Made by a program: the position numbers and the translations under genes
Notes under the pieces: model-generated
The model's input: the letters and a program-made list of their open reading frames with translations, nothing else
Database searches by the model: none
Told to the model about the DNA's origin: nothing
Assembly: GCF_027943255.1 (NCBI RefSeq)
Contig: NC_072892.1
Span: 122,901,792-122,965,791 of the forward strand
Length of the DNA: 64,000 nucleotides
DNA from: Anastrepha obliqua
Lineage: Eukaryota; Arthropoda; Insecta; Diptera; Tephritidae
Direction: 5' to 3'
In this document: positions 44,501 to 51,344 of the stretch, piece by piece
Layout of the letters: each line of letters opens with the position of its first letter
How positions within the stretch are numbered: position 1 is the stretch's first letter

Positions 44501-45699
44501 GTGTATATACATATAATCAAAAACCATCTACCATTCCAAAGCGGTGTAAAACTGTAGGCCCCTCCATTTGCCAAGGATGATAAATTATAAGATCTTAAGA
44601 AAAATAGTGAGAGTAACATGGTTTGCGACGTAGGCTCGGTGGCAGAATTGTGCCCACTCAATTCACACGTGTGTTTGCGCTCTTCCAGTCAAGTCGTTAT
44701 CCAGATGGCATGAGTAATGTCTGCGTTGATTTTTGATTATATCACCAACACAATCTGATGCCTTCAAAATTGATGAGATCGTCTTAATGGTCTGATATTG
44801 GCCACACCTCTACATTTGGTACATCGTGCCCATTTATGGAAAACATCAAGACGCACACCACCAATTGGAGGAGGAGGTCCTTTAACTACTTACACATTTA
44901 TCGCCAGAAGCAGCAAATGTATACAAATAATGCAAAATTTTAAAAAGGACAAAAATCAAATTTCTTAGTTATCCCATTGAGCTGCTTTACCACCAGTGAA
45001 GAGGTAATAAGTACCCTCTCATTAAGGGAGTATCTGAGGCACCACATGTAGGAATATTATTGTTGTGTCTCCTCAATTGAATATTTCTAATTTTAGAGCT
45101 TCCACAATGTCGAACCCAGATTAATTTGAAAAGTTTAATTAAAACATTCCACTTGCTTGTATGGTTTTCCAATTTTGTTTGTCTGTGCTCCACCTATTAT
45201 TTATCTATTCCCTTTATTATTGTCTACATTTCAGCTACACATCACACACACTGTTAGCTACATATAAATGTTTTTGTAGAAGCTCACCAAGACAGAATAA
45301 AAATTAATGTCACTTGCAAACTTTGTTACCAAAATTTAGCCACTTTGTCAAGCAAATCAAGCACATCAATTAATTATTTGTACGAGTCTCGTACAATACA
45401 CGTGCGTATATGTGTGTTTGTGTGTAAAAGGAAATATATGTATGTATGTGTATGCATAACAGTATTTAAATATTTACTTAAACCTACCTTGCGTAACAGC
45501 TCGAGCGTCTTCTTGATGCGTATTACGAGCAAATTGAACCGATCCAGTTCTTGCAGCAGCACCACGCCTGTCGGTGTAATATTCATTTGGATTTGCTTTT
45601 TGACACGCCATACTTCAAAGGCCACAGGCAGCTTATTCAATATGCCAGAAGCGACGTTGTCGATGAAATCATCGCGACTAATACCTCCCGTCGCATCGC
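23372..45699 (-). CDS. DNAH10: Axonemal dynein heavy chain, C-terminal six exons (DNAH10-like)
   Basis: A motor heavy chain of an axonemal inner-arm dynein; it drives ATP-dependent sliding of microtubule doublets in cilia and sperm tails. The window holds about 297 C-terminal residues in six minus-strand exons: 45699-45488, 30487-30347, 27800-27696, 24710-24609, 24040-23894 and 23518-23372. Junctions are phase 0 except the first, which begins with two bases of a split codon. Signature pieces are VWRVKKQIQMNITPTG, AIAGEIGMDNVLDNIANSLF, IWLSGLHIPQSYLTALVQ, CRKNGWPLDRSTLYT, GLFLEGARWD and RRNAMGVGLVFEADL, ending HWVLQGVCLTLNRD. The combination matches the DNAH10 subgroup as I remember it. In Drosophila Dhc98D is the likely counterpart (inference). 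The rest of the gene must lie beyond 64000. Two introns are very large and packed with transposons. Confidence 0.93.
23894..24040 (-). CDS. DNAH10: Dynein heavy chain penultimate exon
   Basis: 49 codons from GCYIQGLFLEGARWD to VHRLKLQ, acceptor GTGCGTGTAG, donor GTGAGT, phase 0 on both sides. Confidence 0.92.
24609..24710 (-). CDS. DNAH10: Dynein heavy chain exon, third from last
   Basis: 34 codons, MACRKNGWPLDRSTLYT to DDVEERPPT, acceptor GCCACAG, donor GTAAGT, phase 0 on both sides. Confidence 0.93.
24711..25096. other. Dynein intron sequence, no gene seen
   Basis: AT-rich, lying between the exon at 24710 and the MITE at 25101. No coding or structured element recognised. Confidence 0.4.
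25101..25389. mobile_element. TTAA-flanked MITE (GGGGTTA ends)
   Basis: TTAA at 25097-25100 and 25390-25393 flanks a 289-bp insert with inverted ends GGGGTTAGAGACAGTCAGA and GGGGTTACGGGTTGTCAGA. No coding capacity. It shares the TTAAGGGGTTA terminus with the larger structure at 11482-15938. TTAA targets are typical of piggyBac-related elements. Confidence 0.65.
25483..27330 (+). mobile_element. Degenerate non-LTR retrotransposon, RT and RNase H (LOA-like family copy 3)
   Basis: Starts with an RNase H piece (FYTDAFKLENKVGYGV, YQAEVLTKY; 25580-25710), followed by RT pieces (ILKVFQRLIGYHIRENMECFLEGK, then KGEVKVAAYVDDM with the catalytic YVDD box at about 26260), then a second RNase H (TDDSKMETRVG, PEVFALQQVYKMLRKRGS) and the Cys knuckle region (EHFLCKC) to about 27330. 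The order RNase H-RT-RNase H shows two copies joined or a rearrangement. Many stops. Confidence 0.7.
27696..27800 (-). CDS. DNAH10: Dynein heavy chain exon, fourth from last
   Basis: 35 codons, NRATQFKYWAMSGEP then IWLSGLHIPQSYLTALVQ, acceptor CCTTTTGTAG, donor GTGAGT, phase 0 on both sides. Confidence 0.94.
28314..29432. mobile_element. Foldback DNA transposon with about 400-bp inverted arms and GTCTGCC repeats
   Basis: Arms 28314 to about 28735 and about 29025-29432 are near-identical inverted copies, starting AGAGCTGGCTACAT. Each arm holds four to five copies of GTCTGCC in mixed orientation, like subterminal transposase-binding sites. The 290-bp centre carries a coding remnant (next entry). 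The identical 73-codon open frames in both arms merely mirror the repeat. A clear target duplication was not found. Confidence 0.75.
28755..29030 (-). pseudogene. C-terminal transposase remnant of the foldback element
   Basis: Two minus-strand exons, 29030-28941 and 28858-28755, join through a GTAATA donor and a TTACAG acceptor. They encode KYTFKWFDGPQLPSTMQDI, then a very acidic tail (DEDVNAESESNEDEYSDSEGD...CECD) and a TAA stop. The family is unknown to me. The intact splice sites suggest that the parent element encodes a spliced protein and that this is an internally deleted copy. Confidence 0.5.
30014..30346. other. Dynein intron sequence
   Basis: AT-rich, with TACATA-type simple repeats near 30040-30080. 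No gene. Confidence 0.4.
30347..30487 (-). CDS. DNAH10: Dynein heavy chain exon, fifth from last
   Basis: 47 codons, AIAGEIGMDNVLDNIANSLF to LGSWMEHLQ, acceptor CTCTTCTAG, donor GTAAAG, phase 0 on both sides. Confidence 0.94.
30488..31477. other. Start of the 15-kb dynein intron, no gene seen
   Basis: AT-rich. A GC-balanced patch at 31130-31260 reads like an old retroelement scrap (WAPGYIEITGNE-like, RNase H tail) but is too short to call firmly. Confidence 0.35.
31478..31710 (+). mobile_element. tRNA-like SINE head with a different body
   Basis: A-box TAGCCGAATGGG and B-box GGTTCGAGTCTCCGG match a SINE head, but the following about 150 bp (CGATTACAGTATCGCTGG...) are not the usual body. It may be a second SINE type or a head joined to unrelated DNA. 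Confidence 0.5.
31711..32012 (+). mobile_element. tRNA-derived SINE copy
   Basis: Degenerate head (GGCGGTAGCTATGGCGTGACAA, CCCGGTTTGAAAATC), then the family body: GCCATGAAAAAGTTCA, CTGCCGTTCCGAGTCGGCTT, ACATCAAGACGTACATC, and CCAAACACCCAAAAAGGG. Confidence 0.7.
32019..32391. mobile_element. Mariner-derived MITE with 31-bp inverted repeats
   Basis: 373 bp flanked by TA. Ends CAGGGTGCGCCATCTTTCAT and CAGGGTGCGCCATCTTATAT (complement), both followed by GTCGGTATG. The centre retains a C-terminal mariner scrap (LDKVMTNAETRSRL), showing that the MITE is a large internal deletion. Confidence 0.82.
32395..33200. other. Intron sequence with no recognised element
   Basis: No gene. AT-rich in the first half; a GC-balanced part at 32760-33200 may be old retroelement DNA. 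Confidence 0.35.
33200..33560 (-). mobile_element. R1-like non-LTR retrotransposon C-terminal fragment
   Basis: Minus ORF 33552-33238: NAILHQSQLSVSESVVCGPPR, then WVHILCKCPLYSDIRN and YVLEVFRRRRYFL. This CCHC-like Cys/His region closes R1-type ORF2 proteins. 5'-truncated. Confidence 0.65.
33565..33900 (+). mobile_element. Mariner transposase N-terminal fragment (deletion copy)
   Basis: Reads RPKSIVVPENIDDVREMIEQ, then THCEIKASLGI (the second helix-turn-helix), then breaks up. The catalytic domain is missing. Confidence 0.65.
33905..34450. other. Intron sequence, no gene
   Basis: AT-rich with a GTGTGTG run near 34135-34150. No element recognised. Confidence 0.4.
34451..34923. mobile_element. 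MITE with about 140-bp inverted repeats (GGGTCGATTT ends)
   Basis: Left arm 34451 to about 34593 and right arm about 34795-34923 are inverted copies (CATTGCTCTGTGA, ATCGTATTCTAGGGATC, ACCATACCTCTAAAACG, GATGTCCCCCAATTTC). Ends read GGCCGGGTCGATTT and GCGCGGGTCGATTT next to TA. The unpaired AT-rich centre is about 200 bp. No coding capacity. Confidence 0.78.
35060..36004 (-). mobile_element. Mariner transposase pseudogene (split by a SINE)
   Basis: Minus strand: FLYNIVTGDESWCFQHEPETKRQS (35980-35900), then ICFYDSKGIVPKQFMPTGQ, then HDNAPFHRSTLV, SPYSPDMAPCDFYLFGKLH and MKGKRFAIQKACTDIQKD (35655-35401), in three frames. The plus-strand TTATTCAAAATAGTCCCC at 35105-35122 is the usual mariner distal end; it is separated from the coding part by the SINE at 35130-35390. 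All three catalytic regions are recognisable, but the frame is broken. Confidence 0.8.
35130..35390 (+). mobile_element. tRNA-derived SINE, head-truncated
   Basis: Begins within the B box (GAATCTCGGTGAAACC) and runs through the full family body to GTGTACGCGCCAATTATTTATT. GTGACC occurs on both sides (35124-35129 and 35391-35396), a possible short target duplication. Confidence 0.78.
36005..36785 (+). mobile_element. Mariner/maT-like transposase pseudogene
   Basis: Plus strand, mixed frames: GRHTSIELVEKINCDQKTI, FLYRMVTGVEKWCLWVAPGDTPKPIR, FTCVWWDWEVMVHWEILEKNA, then LLHDNARLHVAQVV-like and NHMKGVTFDNKKVLEAWLNNFF, ending NGQHIID at about 36776. The first catalytic Asp (GDEKW) is replaced by Val-Glu (GVEKW). 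It abuts the minus-strand mariner at about 36005. Confidence 0.75.
36850..37345 (+). mobile_element. Jockey/CR1-like RT C-terminal fragment with flanking GCGGACA repeats
   Basis: LVRSKLEYVVFII, FALRPLNFTDPIPSY at 36950-37080, and a further RT-tail stretch to about 37330 identify the C-terminus of a non-LTR RT without RNase H. It is preceded at 36853 by ACTCTCTCCTAACGGACACC...AAGCGGACATCTGCCATAA, and a similar AAGCGGATACCTGCCATAAGCGGACA occurs at 37518-37545; such GCGGACA strings are typical of pogo/Tigger ends (inference). Confidence 0.5.
37560..39709. other. Long AT-rich intron stretch, no gene
   Basis: About 2.1 kb without a recognisable gene or transposase. ORFs in it are short and of random composition. 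Confidence 0.4.
39715..40025. repeat. Tandem repeat, about 81-bp unit, four copies
   Basis: The string TTGAGCGTAAATTT and variants recur at about 39758, 39838, 39921 and 40002, each preceded by AAATAAA.CTCATTAGGTA and followed by CCAGAAATAA and TTTTGAGTGTTTTTTT. Copies differ by 10-20 percent. Confidence 0.72.
40367..40990. mobile_element. MITE with CACTG ends, TAA duplication and about 115-bp inverted repeats
   Basis: Starts CACTGCGTTACA and ends with the complement of CACCGCGTTACA; TAA at 40364-40366 and 40991-40993. The subterminal arms (TCCTATGAACCAAATATAC, TTTTTCGGAAAGG, ACACGTGTATCGGCGATTTT, CATGTACACGTCA) are near-identical inverted copies. The interior is non-coding. CACTR ends with 3-bp duplications are typical of CACTA/CMC-type transposons (family knowledge). 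Confidence 0.75.
41205..41935 (+). mobile_element. RTE-like non-LTR retrotransposon 3' end
   Basis: Reads DSYNFEVVKDFVYLGTSINT, RRISLANKCYFGLSRQM, VYKALIMPVLTYGAEAWT, FERKILRKIFGP (41413-41640), then after a frameshift APALKIFDAIPAGGSRERGR and RWKDQVEKDLASLDVFNWRR to the stop at 41935. 5'-truncated. It shares DNA-level identity with 16440-16800 and, inverted, with 20795-21030. Confidence 0.8.
41940..42535. other. AT-rich intron stretch
   Basis: No gene or element recognised. Confidence 0.4.
42540..42965 (-). mobile_element. Non-LTR retrotransposon C-terminal remnant
   Basis: Minus strand, shifting frames: ELLSKPLPDIFRITSTITG and LREHMPARWG (normally LTGH...L..H..R.G), then a Cys/His part reading YLCECPSVDAPRHRMLGEF. 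Same class as the LOA-like copies in this window. Confidence 0.5.
42970..43820. other. Intron sequence, no recognised element
   Basis: Contains a TTTATTTATTTATTAA run at 43280. Short ORFs at 43337-43561 do not match a family I know. Confidence 0.35.
43825..44012 (-). mobile_element. tRNA-derived SINE, degenerate minus-strand copy
   Basis: GAAGCCTCCGAACGGCA, CATGATGGGAATACACCCAA, GTTTGCCATTGCCT and, near 44000, CCACTCGGCTACGGTGG correspond to the complement of the SINE body and A-box. Confidence 0.65.
44195..44515 (+). mobile_element. tRNA-derived SINE, nearly complete
   Basis: Head CGAATGGGTTGGCGCGC and GGCTCGAAAGCGCGGGAAC, then TTATTCTAACAGCGGTCGCC, an internal 20-bp duplication (CCCCTTGGCAAGCAAT twice), GTTCGGAGTCGGCAT, and GGCCAAACATCCAAAAAAGGG. 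A 5' B-box mismatch (GGCTCGAAAG) suggests a dead copy. Confidence 0.75.
44516..44885 (+). mobile_element. Scattered SINE fragments
   Basis: 44525-44575 (CTACCATTCCAAAGCGG.GTAAAACTGTAGGCC) and 44825-44880 (GGAAAACATCAAGACGCACACC, GGAGGAGGAGGTC) are pieces of the same SINE body, separated by unrelated DNA. Confidence 0.5.
44886..45487. other. Intron sequence next to dynein exon
   Basis: No gene. GTATATGTGTG-type simple repeats at 45405-45455. Confidence 0.4.
45488..45699 (-). CDS. DNAH10: Dynein heavy chain exon, sixth from last (most 5' in window)
   Basis: Two bases of a split codon plus 70 codons: DATGGISRDDFIDNVASGIL, LPVAFEVWRVKKQIQMNI, VVLLQELDRFNLLVIRIKKT, LELLRK. Acceptor CACACACAG, donor GTAGGT. 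It joins in phase 0 to the exon at 30487. Confidence 0.92.
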
Positions 45700-46520
45700 C
45701 TGTGTGTGTGGCATAGTAAATCATTCATCGTATTTGCGGCATTTGTTGATGGTGAGGAGGCGTTAGAAATAAATGATAAAATGGATGTTATTTATTTGTA
45801 AAATAGTTGGTTAATATACCTATTCAATAAAATAGGAAAAATACTAAAATTTATTGACGAATAGAAAAATACTCTGAATCATGAAGGGGCACAATAATTA
45901 TTTCAGGTAGCAGTACCACAATTTTTAAAAAATATAAAAAAGTACAAAGCAGTTTTACGCGTATTAAGAGTTCTCATAGGTTCGTATGTAGTTTGCAATT
46001 AAAATTTGGATTTCTTTTATTTGCACAAGGTGACCCAACACTAAAAATCAATTTTTTTTTAATAATTTTTATAAAACTAATAAACTATTTTAATTGTGAC
46101 CAGTTATGTTTTTATACTGCAGCTGTTTAGTTCACAAACGTCAAAAATGGTTGTAAATTATACGTACCCTGCGGAGGATTAATTTTGCGCTACTTAGGTT
46201 CAGTATGCCAACGTATTTTCAAGTCGATCTTAAGTCTAATTTAATCTGAGTTCCAGCAAACTATTTTTGAGCAAAATTTAAGTTTGGTCTAAGTTCGATA
46301 TCGTGAACATTGGCGATTTAAGTTGTTTTTAGCTTGATAAAAAGCTGATCTGGCTGCAAGCCAGATTCGAAGCAATAAGGAATAAGTGAAATTAAAAATT
46401 AGAAAATAAATTCACCTTTGAGAGATGCATTTTCATTGGCGTACCGACGAAGGCAGTGAATCATGGATATAATAAATATAACTGTACTGCGAAGAGCCAA
46501 GGTGGTACACGACCTCCCAC
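45700..46520. other. Start of the >18-kb upstream dynein intron
   Basis: No further dynein exon could be found between 45700 and 64000 on the minus strand. This part is plain AT-rich DNA. Confidence 0.4.
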
Positions 46521-46524
46521 AATT

Positions 46525-46885
46525 TTTTGAACTACGAGGTTCCTTCGAAAAATCCGTGCAAAGTCAGAGAGGTGGCACTACTGGCACGTATCCAGGTTAT
46601 GCTTAGTTAGTGGGATCTCTTGGAAGAACTCACACCAAGTCTCAGCCAGATGGATTGATTTCTCTGTTTTGAAATATGAAGAAATGGCTGGAGCGAAAAA
46701 TATTTTATTCAAACGAAGAGGTGATTGCAGAAACGAATTGCCATTTTTTAGACTTCAACAAATTGTATTATTTGGCAGCTATCAACAAACTAAAACAGAT
46801 TTCCAAAAAAAAAAAGAAAAGTTTACCCCCAACTATTAATTAGTTTTTATTTGTTCAGAGACTTTTCAAACGACCGTCGTATTTA
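46525..46885 (+). mobile_element. Mariner deletion derivative
   Basis: Left end CTACGAGGTTCCTTCGAAAA...CCGTGCAAAGTC and right end CTTTTCAAACGACCGTCGTA form a weak inverted repeat. The coding remnant MKKWLERKIFYSNEEVIAE then FLDFNKLYYLAAINKL is only the transposase C-terminus. Confidence 0.55.
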
Positions 46886-47753
46886 ACGAAAAAGATTTTC
46901 GTGACAGATTTCGAATCTATAAGTAAATCAGTTGGAATATTCTCTACTTTTCTCTTTTCAGCTATTCTATGAAATGATATAACCAAGGCGAATATATTAA
47001 AAGTTATATCTGTAGAAAAGTTGATTTGCTTTGTTTTTCTTTCGCCGTTTATATTAGGAAGTCAGTTGAAAACTAAGTGAGGAGCCGTTCTATTCGCGCC
47101 ATCACTGGGTGGTTCGAGCTTCAATCTACGCCGCCATGAAGGTATTCAACGTAGTTCGACCTTTTCTCTTTTCTATTTTCATTTGACGTGACATTCTAAT
47201 GCACTAAACGTTGTTCAAGAATTAGCTTTGTATATAACACAACATAACCAGAAAATCACTTTCTCGTGGAGCAAAATGTATTCTCCTCTTGTCTTCTCAA
47301 ATTGTTTGCCAATTTTGAAGACGTGTTTATAGTTAATTTGGTCAGATATGGTATATATTAGGTGCGCAACCAAGTTCCCGCTGTTTGTCAATAGATGCCG
47401 CCAGCAGGGTGTGCTAGTCGATTTTAATATATCCTAAATGTCATAAACCAAGCTTAGACATACTATATGGTAAACAAACTGCTTCGACACATTAGTGATT
47501 TTGTTTTGGTATCATATACTTTTGGTTTTGTGAAAATGTTTGATTTTGTGTCGAATAATCGTCATTTGCGGGAAGTGTTGATTTTCCTATTTCATTCGGC
47601 GGCTGAAGCGCATCGAGAGCTACAAAAAGTTTATGGAGATGCTGCTTTAAGTGAAACAACGTTGCCAAACCCCTTTAAAACCTACCTCGAAACACTGAAA
47701 TGGGAAATCGTACCCCACCCGCCATATTCTCCAGATATTGCGCCGTCCGATTA

Positions 47754-50623
47754 CACTGGTTTACAGCCAAAATGCACCAGAGACGCCGTTATGAAATTCC
47801 TATGTAAAATCACCGTCTGATTCCGAAAATCAAGGTTATTTTTTATTCTATGGTAACGTTTTTGAGATATTTACGAATTACCGTTATTTCAAAAAAACAA
47901 AAAATTGGGCCCACTTAATCATATATATCTCGAAAACGAATTGAGCGATTCCAAAACCGTTTAAAGCTTTTAAAAGGTAATAAAATTTCCTATAAACTGT
48001 GTGTAAAACACTTTTTGCTAGGCCCTGCAGATTCAAAGATAACGAACTATCATAACGGATTTTTTAAATTTTTTTAGTAAAAATATAAAAAAAATTGTAC
48101 TTTGAGAGAAAGGATCTCGAAAACTTTTTACTTTTTCGTGTATTTTTTGTTTTCACTCTAAGCTCTGTTTTATTACAAAAAAAATAAACTTTGATTAAAC
48201 AAAATCGATGAACTAATACAAAAGTTACAAGCATTCAAGTAAATATATCCATGTAGTAAAACTTAAGTATCCTACAAATAATAGCATATGTACTGTATGT
48301 ATTCTGTCTTAACTCTATGATCTTATTTTATAATTGAAAAAGTTATGTGTCTTGTTTTGACGCTTATTTATATAAGGATCCGTTTCTCTTATGAGAAACC
48401 AACAGTAGTCACCCATCATAGCGACATCCCAGAATCCTTGATACCGACTTTCAATCATTTTCATTTGCTGGTGAAACCTTTCGCCATGCTCGTCACTTTC
48501 GTCGCCAAGATTTTGCGGGAAAAAATTTAAATGGGAGTGCATAAAATGAATTTTTATTGACATATTTACTCCTGAAAGAAAATTAAAAAAGGAATTAGAT
48601 AAATACGTAAGTGACACATTAGCATATAATTTTCTTAGGCTGGGTTAATCTTCCAATTCAGAACAAATTTTGGTCGTTCTTGTTTGTTCGGAGCAGGGCA
48701 ATAAATTTAGATTAAGAGCTATATATTCTCATGTAAATTTAAAAATTTGCTTTAACATTTTTTGTTTAGTTTTAAAGTTAACTGAGAAAACGGTCTTATA
48801 TACATATATATATATATTGTATATATAACGGTCTTATATGTGTTTTTTATTTACCCATTTCCGCATTGTTTTTGATTAAATCGTTCTCTATCAGCTCGAA
48901 GGACTTTTGTGTTTACCTAAAAAAGAAGTAACGACCTTTTCAAAAGAGTCCCACGCCGCTGCCTCCACTGGTGACAATAGTTCTTTGAAATGGGTATTGA
49001 CCATTATTTTCCTTATTTGCGGCCCCACAAAAATCCCTTCCTTTATTTTTGCTTCTGAAATCTGTGGAAAGATTGTTTTCAAATAATGAAAAGCTTCGCC
49101 TTCTTTGTCCAAAGCCTTGACAAAGTTTTTGATAAGGCCGATCTTGATGTGGAGCGGAGTATGAGTATTTTATGTTATCCACCCCAACTTGAAACGCGAT
49201 TCGTTCTGGCCAATCCTTTATGATGTAGTGGTCTTGACGTGCTCGGCTATCTCATTTGCATAGAAAGCAACAGTATTTTGTGTATCCAGGTTGTAGACCA
49301 CATAGCTTTCCAACGACTTTTAGATCGGTACATATTTTTCAATCATGTTCTTCGTATTTAATTAATTCAAGCAATTTTTGCATTGTCTCATATGTTTCCT
49401 TCGCATTTACTGCATGCGCGATCGGGATAGATGGCTTTTGGTTGCCAATATGCAATAATACGGCCTTTAAACTTAATTAATTGCCGTCTATGAACAATCG
49501 CCACTCTTTTGAATCATATGGTTCACCAAACTGTTTAAATAGACCAGCAATGTTTTTGCAATAACAAACACTGTCCTTCTTCGTATAGTACTGGGAGAAT
49601 TGTTCGTGACGAGTCATATAATATGTTACCTTAACACCGGATGAAACAAATTTAAATTGTTGCATACGAGAGGCGTGTAGTTTGGCCTTTTCTTTTGACA
49701 ATTCCAAATCCCTTATCCAATCATTGAGTTGTGCTTGTGACAAAGGGTTTCTTTCGTTTTCCGTTTGCAATTCAGTACAACATGATGCCGCGTAATCAGA
49801 TACTGCTGTTGACAATGAAACTGGAGCCGAAACTAAAGTTAAATTTGATTCTGGCAATGTAGCTTCCGTTGAATTTAGTTCTGGTAATGACACTGTAGAT
49901 ACGCTCGCATAGGTTACTTTTCTTGACTTTCCAACCCCAAATACTTTTGTAGTACAAATATAGCAGTCCGTTGAATGGCAAGTTGGTTCCCTCCTCTTCA
50001 TTGGTGTAATAAATTTCATATGTCGCCTAAATAGATAGTTTAAGAATCATATGTACATATGACAGAATCATATGTACATATGCTACTATTTGTAGGGTAC
50101 TTAAGTTTTACTATATGGATATATTTACTTGAATGCTTGTAACTTTTGTATTAGTTCATCGATTTTGTTTAATCAAAGTTTATTTTTTTTGTAATAAAAC
50201 AGAGCTTAGAGTGAAAACAAAAAATACACGAAAAAGTAAAAAGTTTTCGAGATCCTTTCTCTCAAAGTACAAATTTTTTTATATTTTTACTAAAAAAATT
50301 TAAAAAATCCGTTATGATAGTTCGTTATCTTTGAATCTGCAGGGCCTAGCAAAAAGTGTTTTACACACAGTTTATAGGAAATTTTATTACCTTTTAAAAG
50401 CTTTAAACGGTTTTGGAATCGCTCAATTCGTTTTCGAGATATATATGATTAAGTGGGCCCAATTTTTTGTTTTTTTGAAATAACGGTAATTCGTAAATAT
50501 CTCAAAAACGTTACCATAGAATAAAAAATAACCTTGATTTTCGGAATCAGACGGTGATTTTACATAGGAATTTCATAACGGCGTCTCTGGTGCAGAAAAA
50601 AAGTTGAAATTTGTGATCCAGTG
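47754..50623 (-). mobile_element. CACTG-terminal DNA transposon, 2.87 kb, about 555-bp inverted repeats
   Basis: Starts CACTGGTTTACA and ends TGTGATCCAGTG. TTA at 47751-47753 and 50624-50626 is the 3-bp target duplication; removing the insert restores the mariner codons for D-Y-H-L-F. The arms, 47754 to about 48308 and about 50060-50623, are near-identical inverted copies except for a small indel near the tip (GCCAAAA against AATTTCAACTTTTTTTC). The 1.75-kb centre holds one minus-strand gene (next entry). The ends plus a 3-bp duplication resemble CACTA/CMC elements, but arms of this length are unusual. Confidence 0.9.
48315..50019 (-). pseudogene. DDE-like transposase of the CACTG element (lightly damaged)
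   Basis: Exon 1 50019-48855 and exon 2 48571-48315 join across a GTAAAT...TTTCAG intron of about 283 bp. Motifs in order: KRREPTCHSTDCYIC (Cys/His, probable zinc binding), WIRDLELSKEKAKLHASRM, WRLFIDG (D at 49486-49488), KICTDLKVVGKL (D at 49324-49326), TKYCCFLC and DSRARQDHY, LHIKIGLIKNFVKALDKEGE, FVGPQIRKIM, HFMHSHLNFFPQN and SDEHGERFHQ (E at 48489-48491). I recognise this set from many unannotated animal proteins. The two Asp and the Glu would suit a DDE triad (inference). Lesions: in-frame TAA after FIDGN, TGA at two positions where the family usually has Trp as I recall (EEHD*KIC, FLCK*DSRA), one frameshift near 49150 and another near 48895. An acceptor-like CTATTTAG just before the first Met hints at a further 5' exon, possibly inside the repeat arm. 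Confidence 0.75.
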
Positions 50624-50886
50624 TTATCATCTGTTCCGATCGATGGCACATGGTCTATCTGACCAGGAGTTCCATTCATATGAGGACATCAAAAAATGGC
50701 TTGATCCGTGGATAGCCTCAAAGGGTGAACAGTTTTACCGCGACGATATACTAGATCTACCAAAAAAAATGGGAAAAAGTAGTAGCTAGCGATTGCCAAT
50801 ACTTGCAATAATTCACTTATAACCATTTTTTTTCAGAATAAAGTTGTATTTTCAAAAAAAAAAAAGCGAGAACTTAGTTGCGCACA

Positions 50887-51340
50887 AATTTCAAAAAATT
50901 GCAACCACTATCTCGTAAATTCTTTCCCAATGTGACAAATGTATATAAATAATTTTTTAATGGAATCCCTCTTATTAGACTACTGCGACCAAAAGAGATT
51001 TATTGTGCAATGTCTACTAGGGTACCCTATATTTAGAGGTTTTTTTTTTAATTTTAGCACATTCTGCGGTTTATTGTTCCATAATTTATATGAAAACAGG
51101 GCAATACCAACAAGGTGGTGAAGCCTTTTTTTTACCTACTGCGGGACATTCACAAATATAACATTCTATCAAAAAAATGTAGAGAATTGTTCATTTAAAA
51201 AGCGTGCGTTACACATACTTGAACGCCTAAATTTTTTTTGCTGGAATGTTAGTACAACTGCCTTTTATAGTGTCGCAGCGTTTGAGCGTATCTGCCAATT
51301 AGCTTGTTTTTGGCATTTAATTATATCAGTCAACCAAAGG
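50887..51340. other. Intron sequence, no gene
   Basis: Non-coding; nothing recognised beyond AT-rich sequence. Confidence 0.4.
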
Positions 51341-51344
51341 TGTG

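Larger units (their letters stand above)
47361..50886 (+). mobile_element. Old mariner-like element, host of the CACTG transposon
   Basis: Ends GGTGCGCAACCAAGTTCCCGC (left) and GTGCGCAACTAAGTTCTCGC (right, complement). Transposase relics: AAEAHRELQKVYGDAALSETT (N-terminus), then a deletion, then KWEIVPHPPYSPDIAPSDY up to 47753; the frame resumes at 50627 with HLFRSMAHGLSDQEFHSYED to LPKKMGKSSS. Its central catalytic part was lost before or after the insertion. Confidence 0.8.

Noticed and set aside
45374..45487. Extension of the dynein exon ORF beyond the donor
   Set aside because: After LELLRK a consensus GTAGGT donor occurs and the open frame continues into simple-repeat DNA without similarity to dynein.
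48779..48830. TATATA-rich repeat between CGGTCTTATAT strings inside the CACTG element
   Set aside because: Simple microsatellite expansion in the intron of the transposase gene; no further structure.
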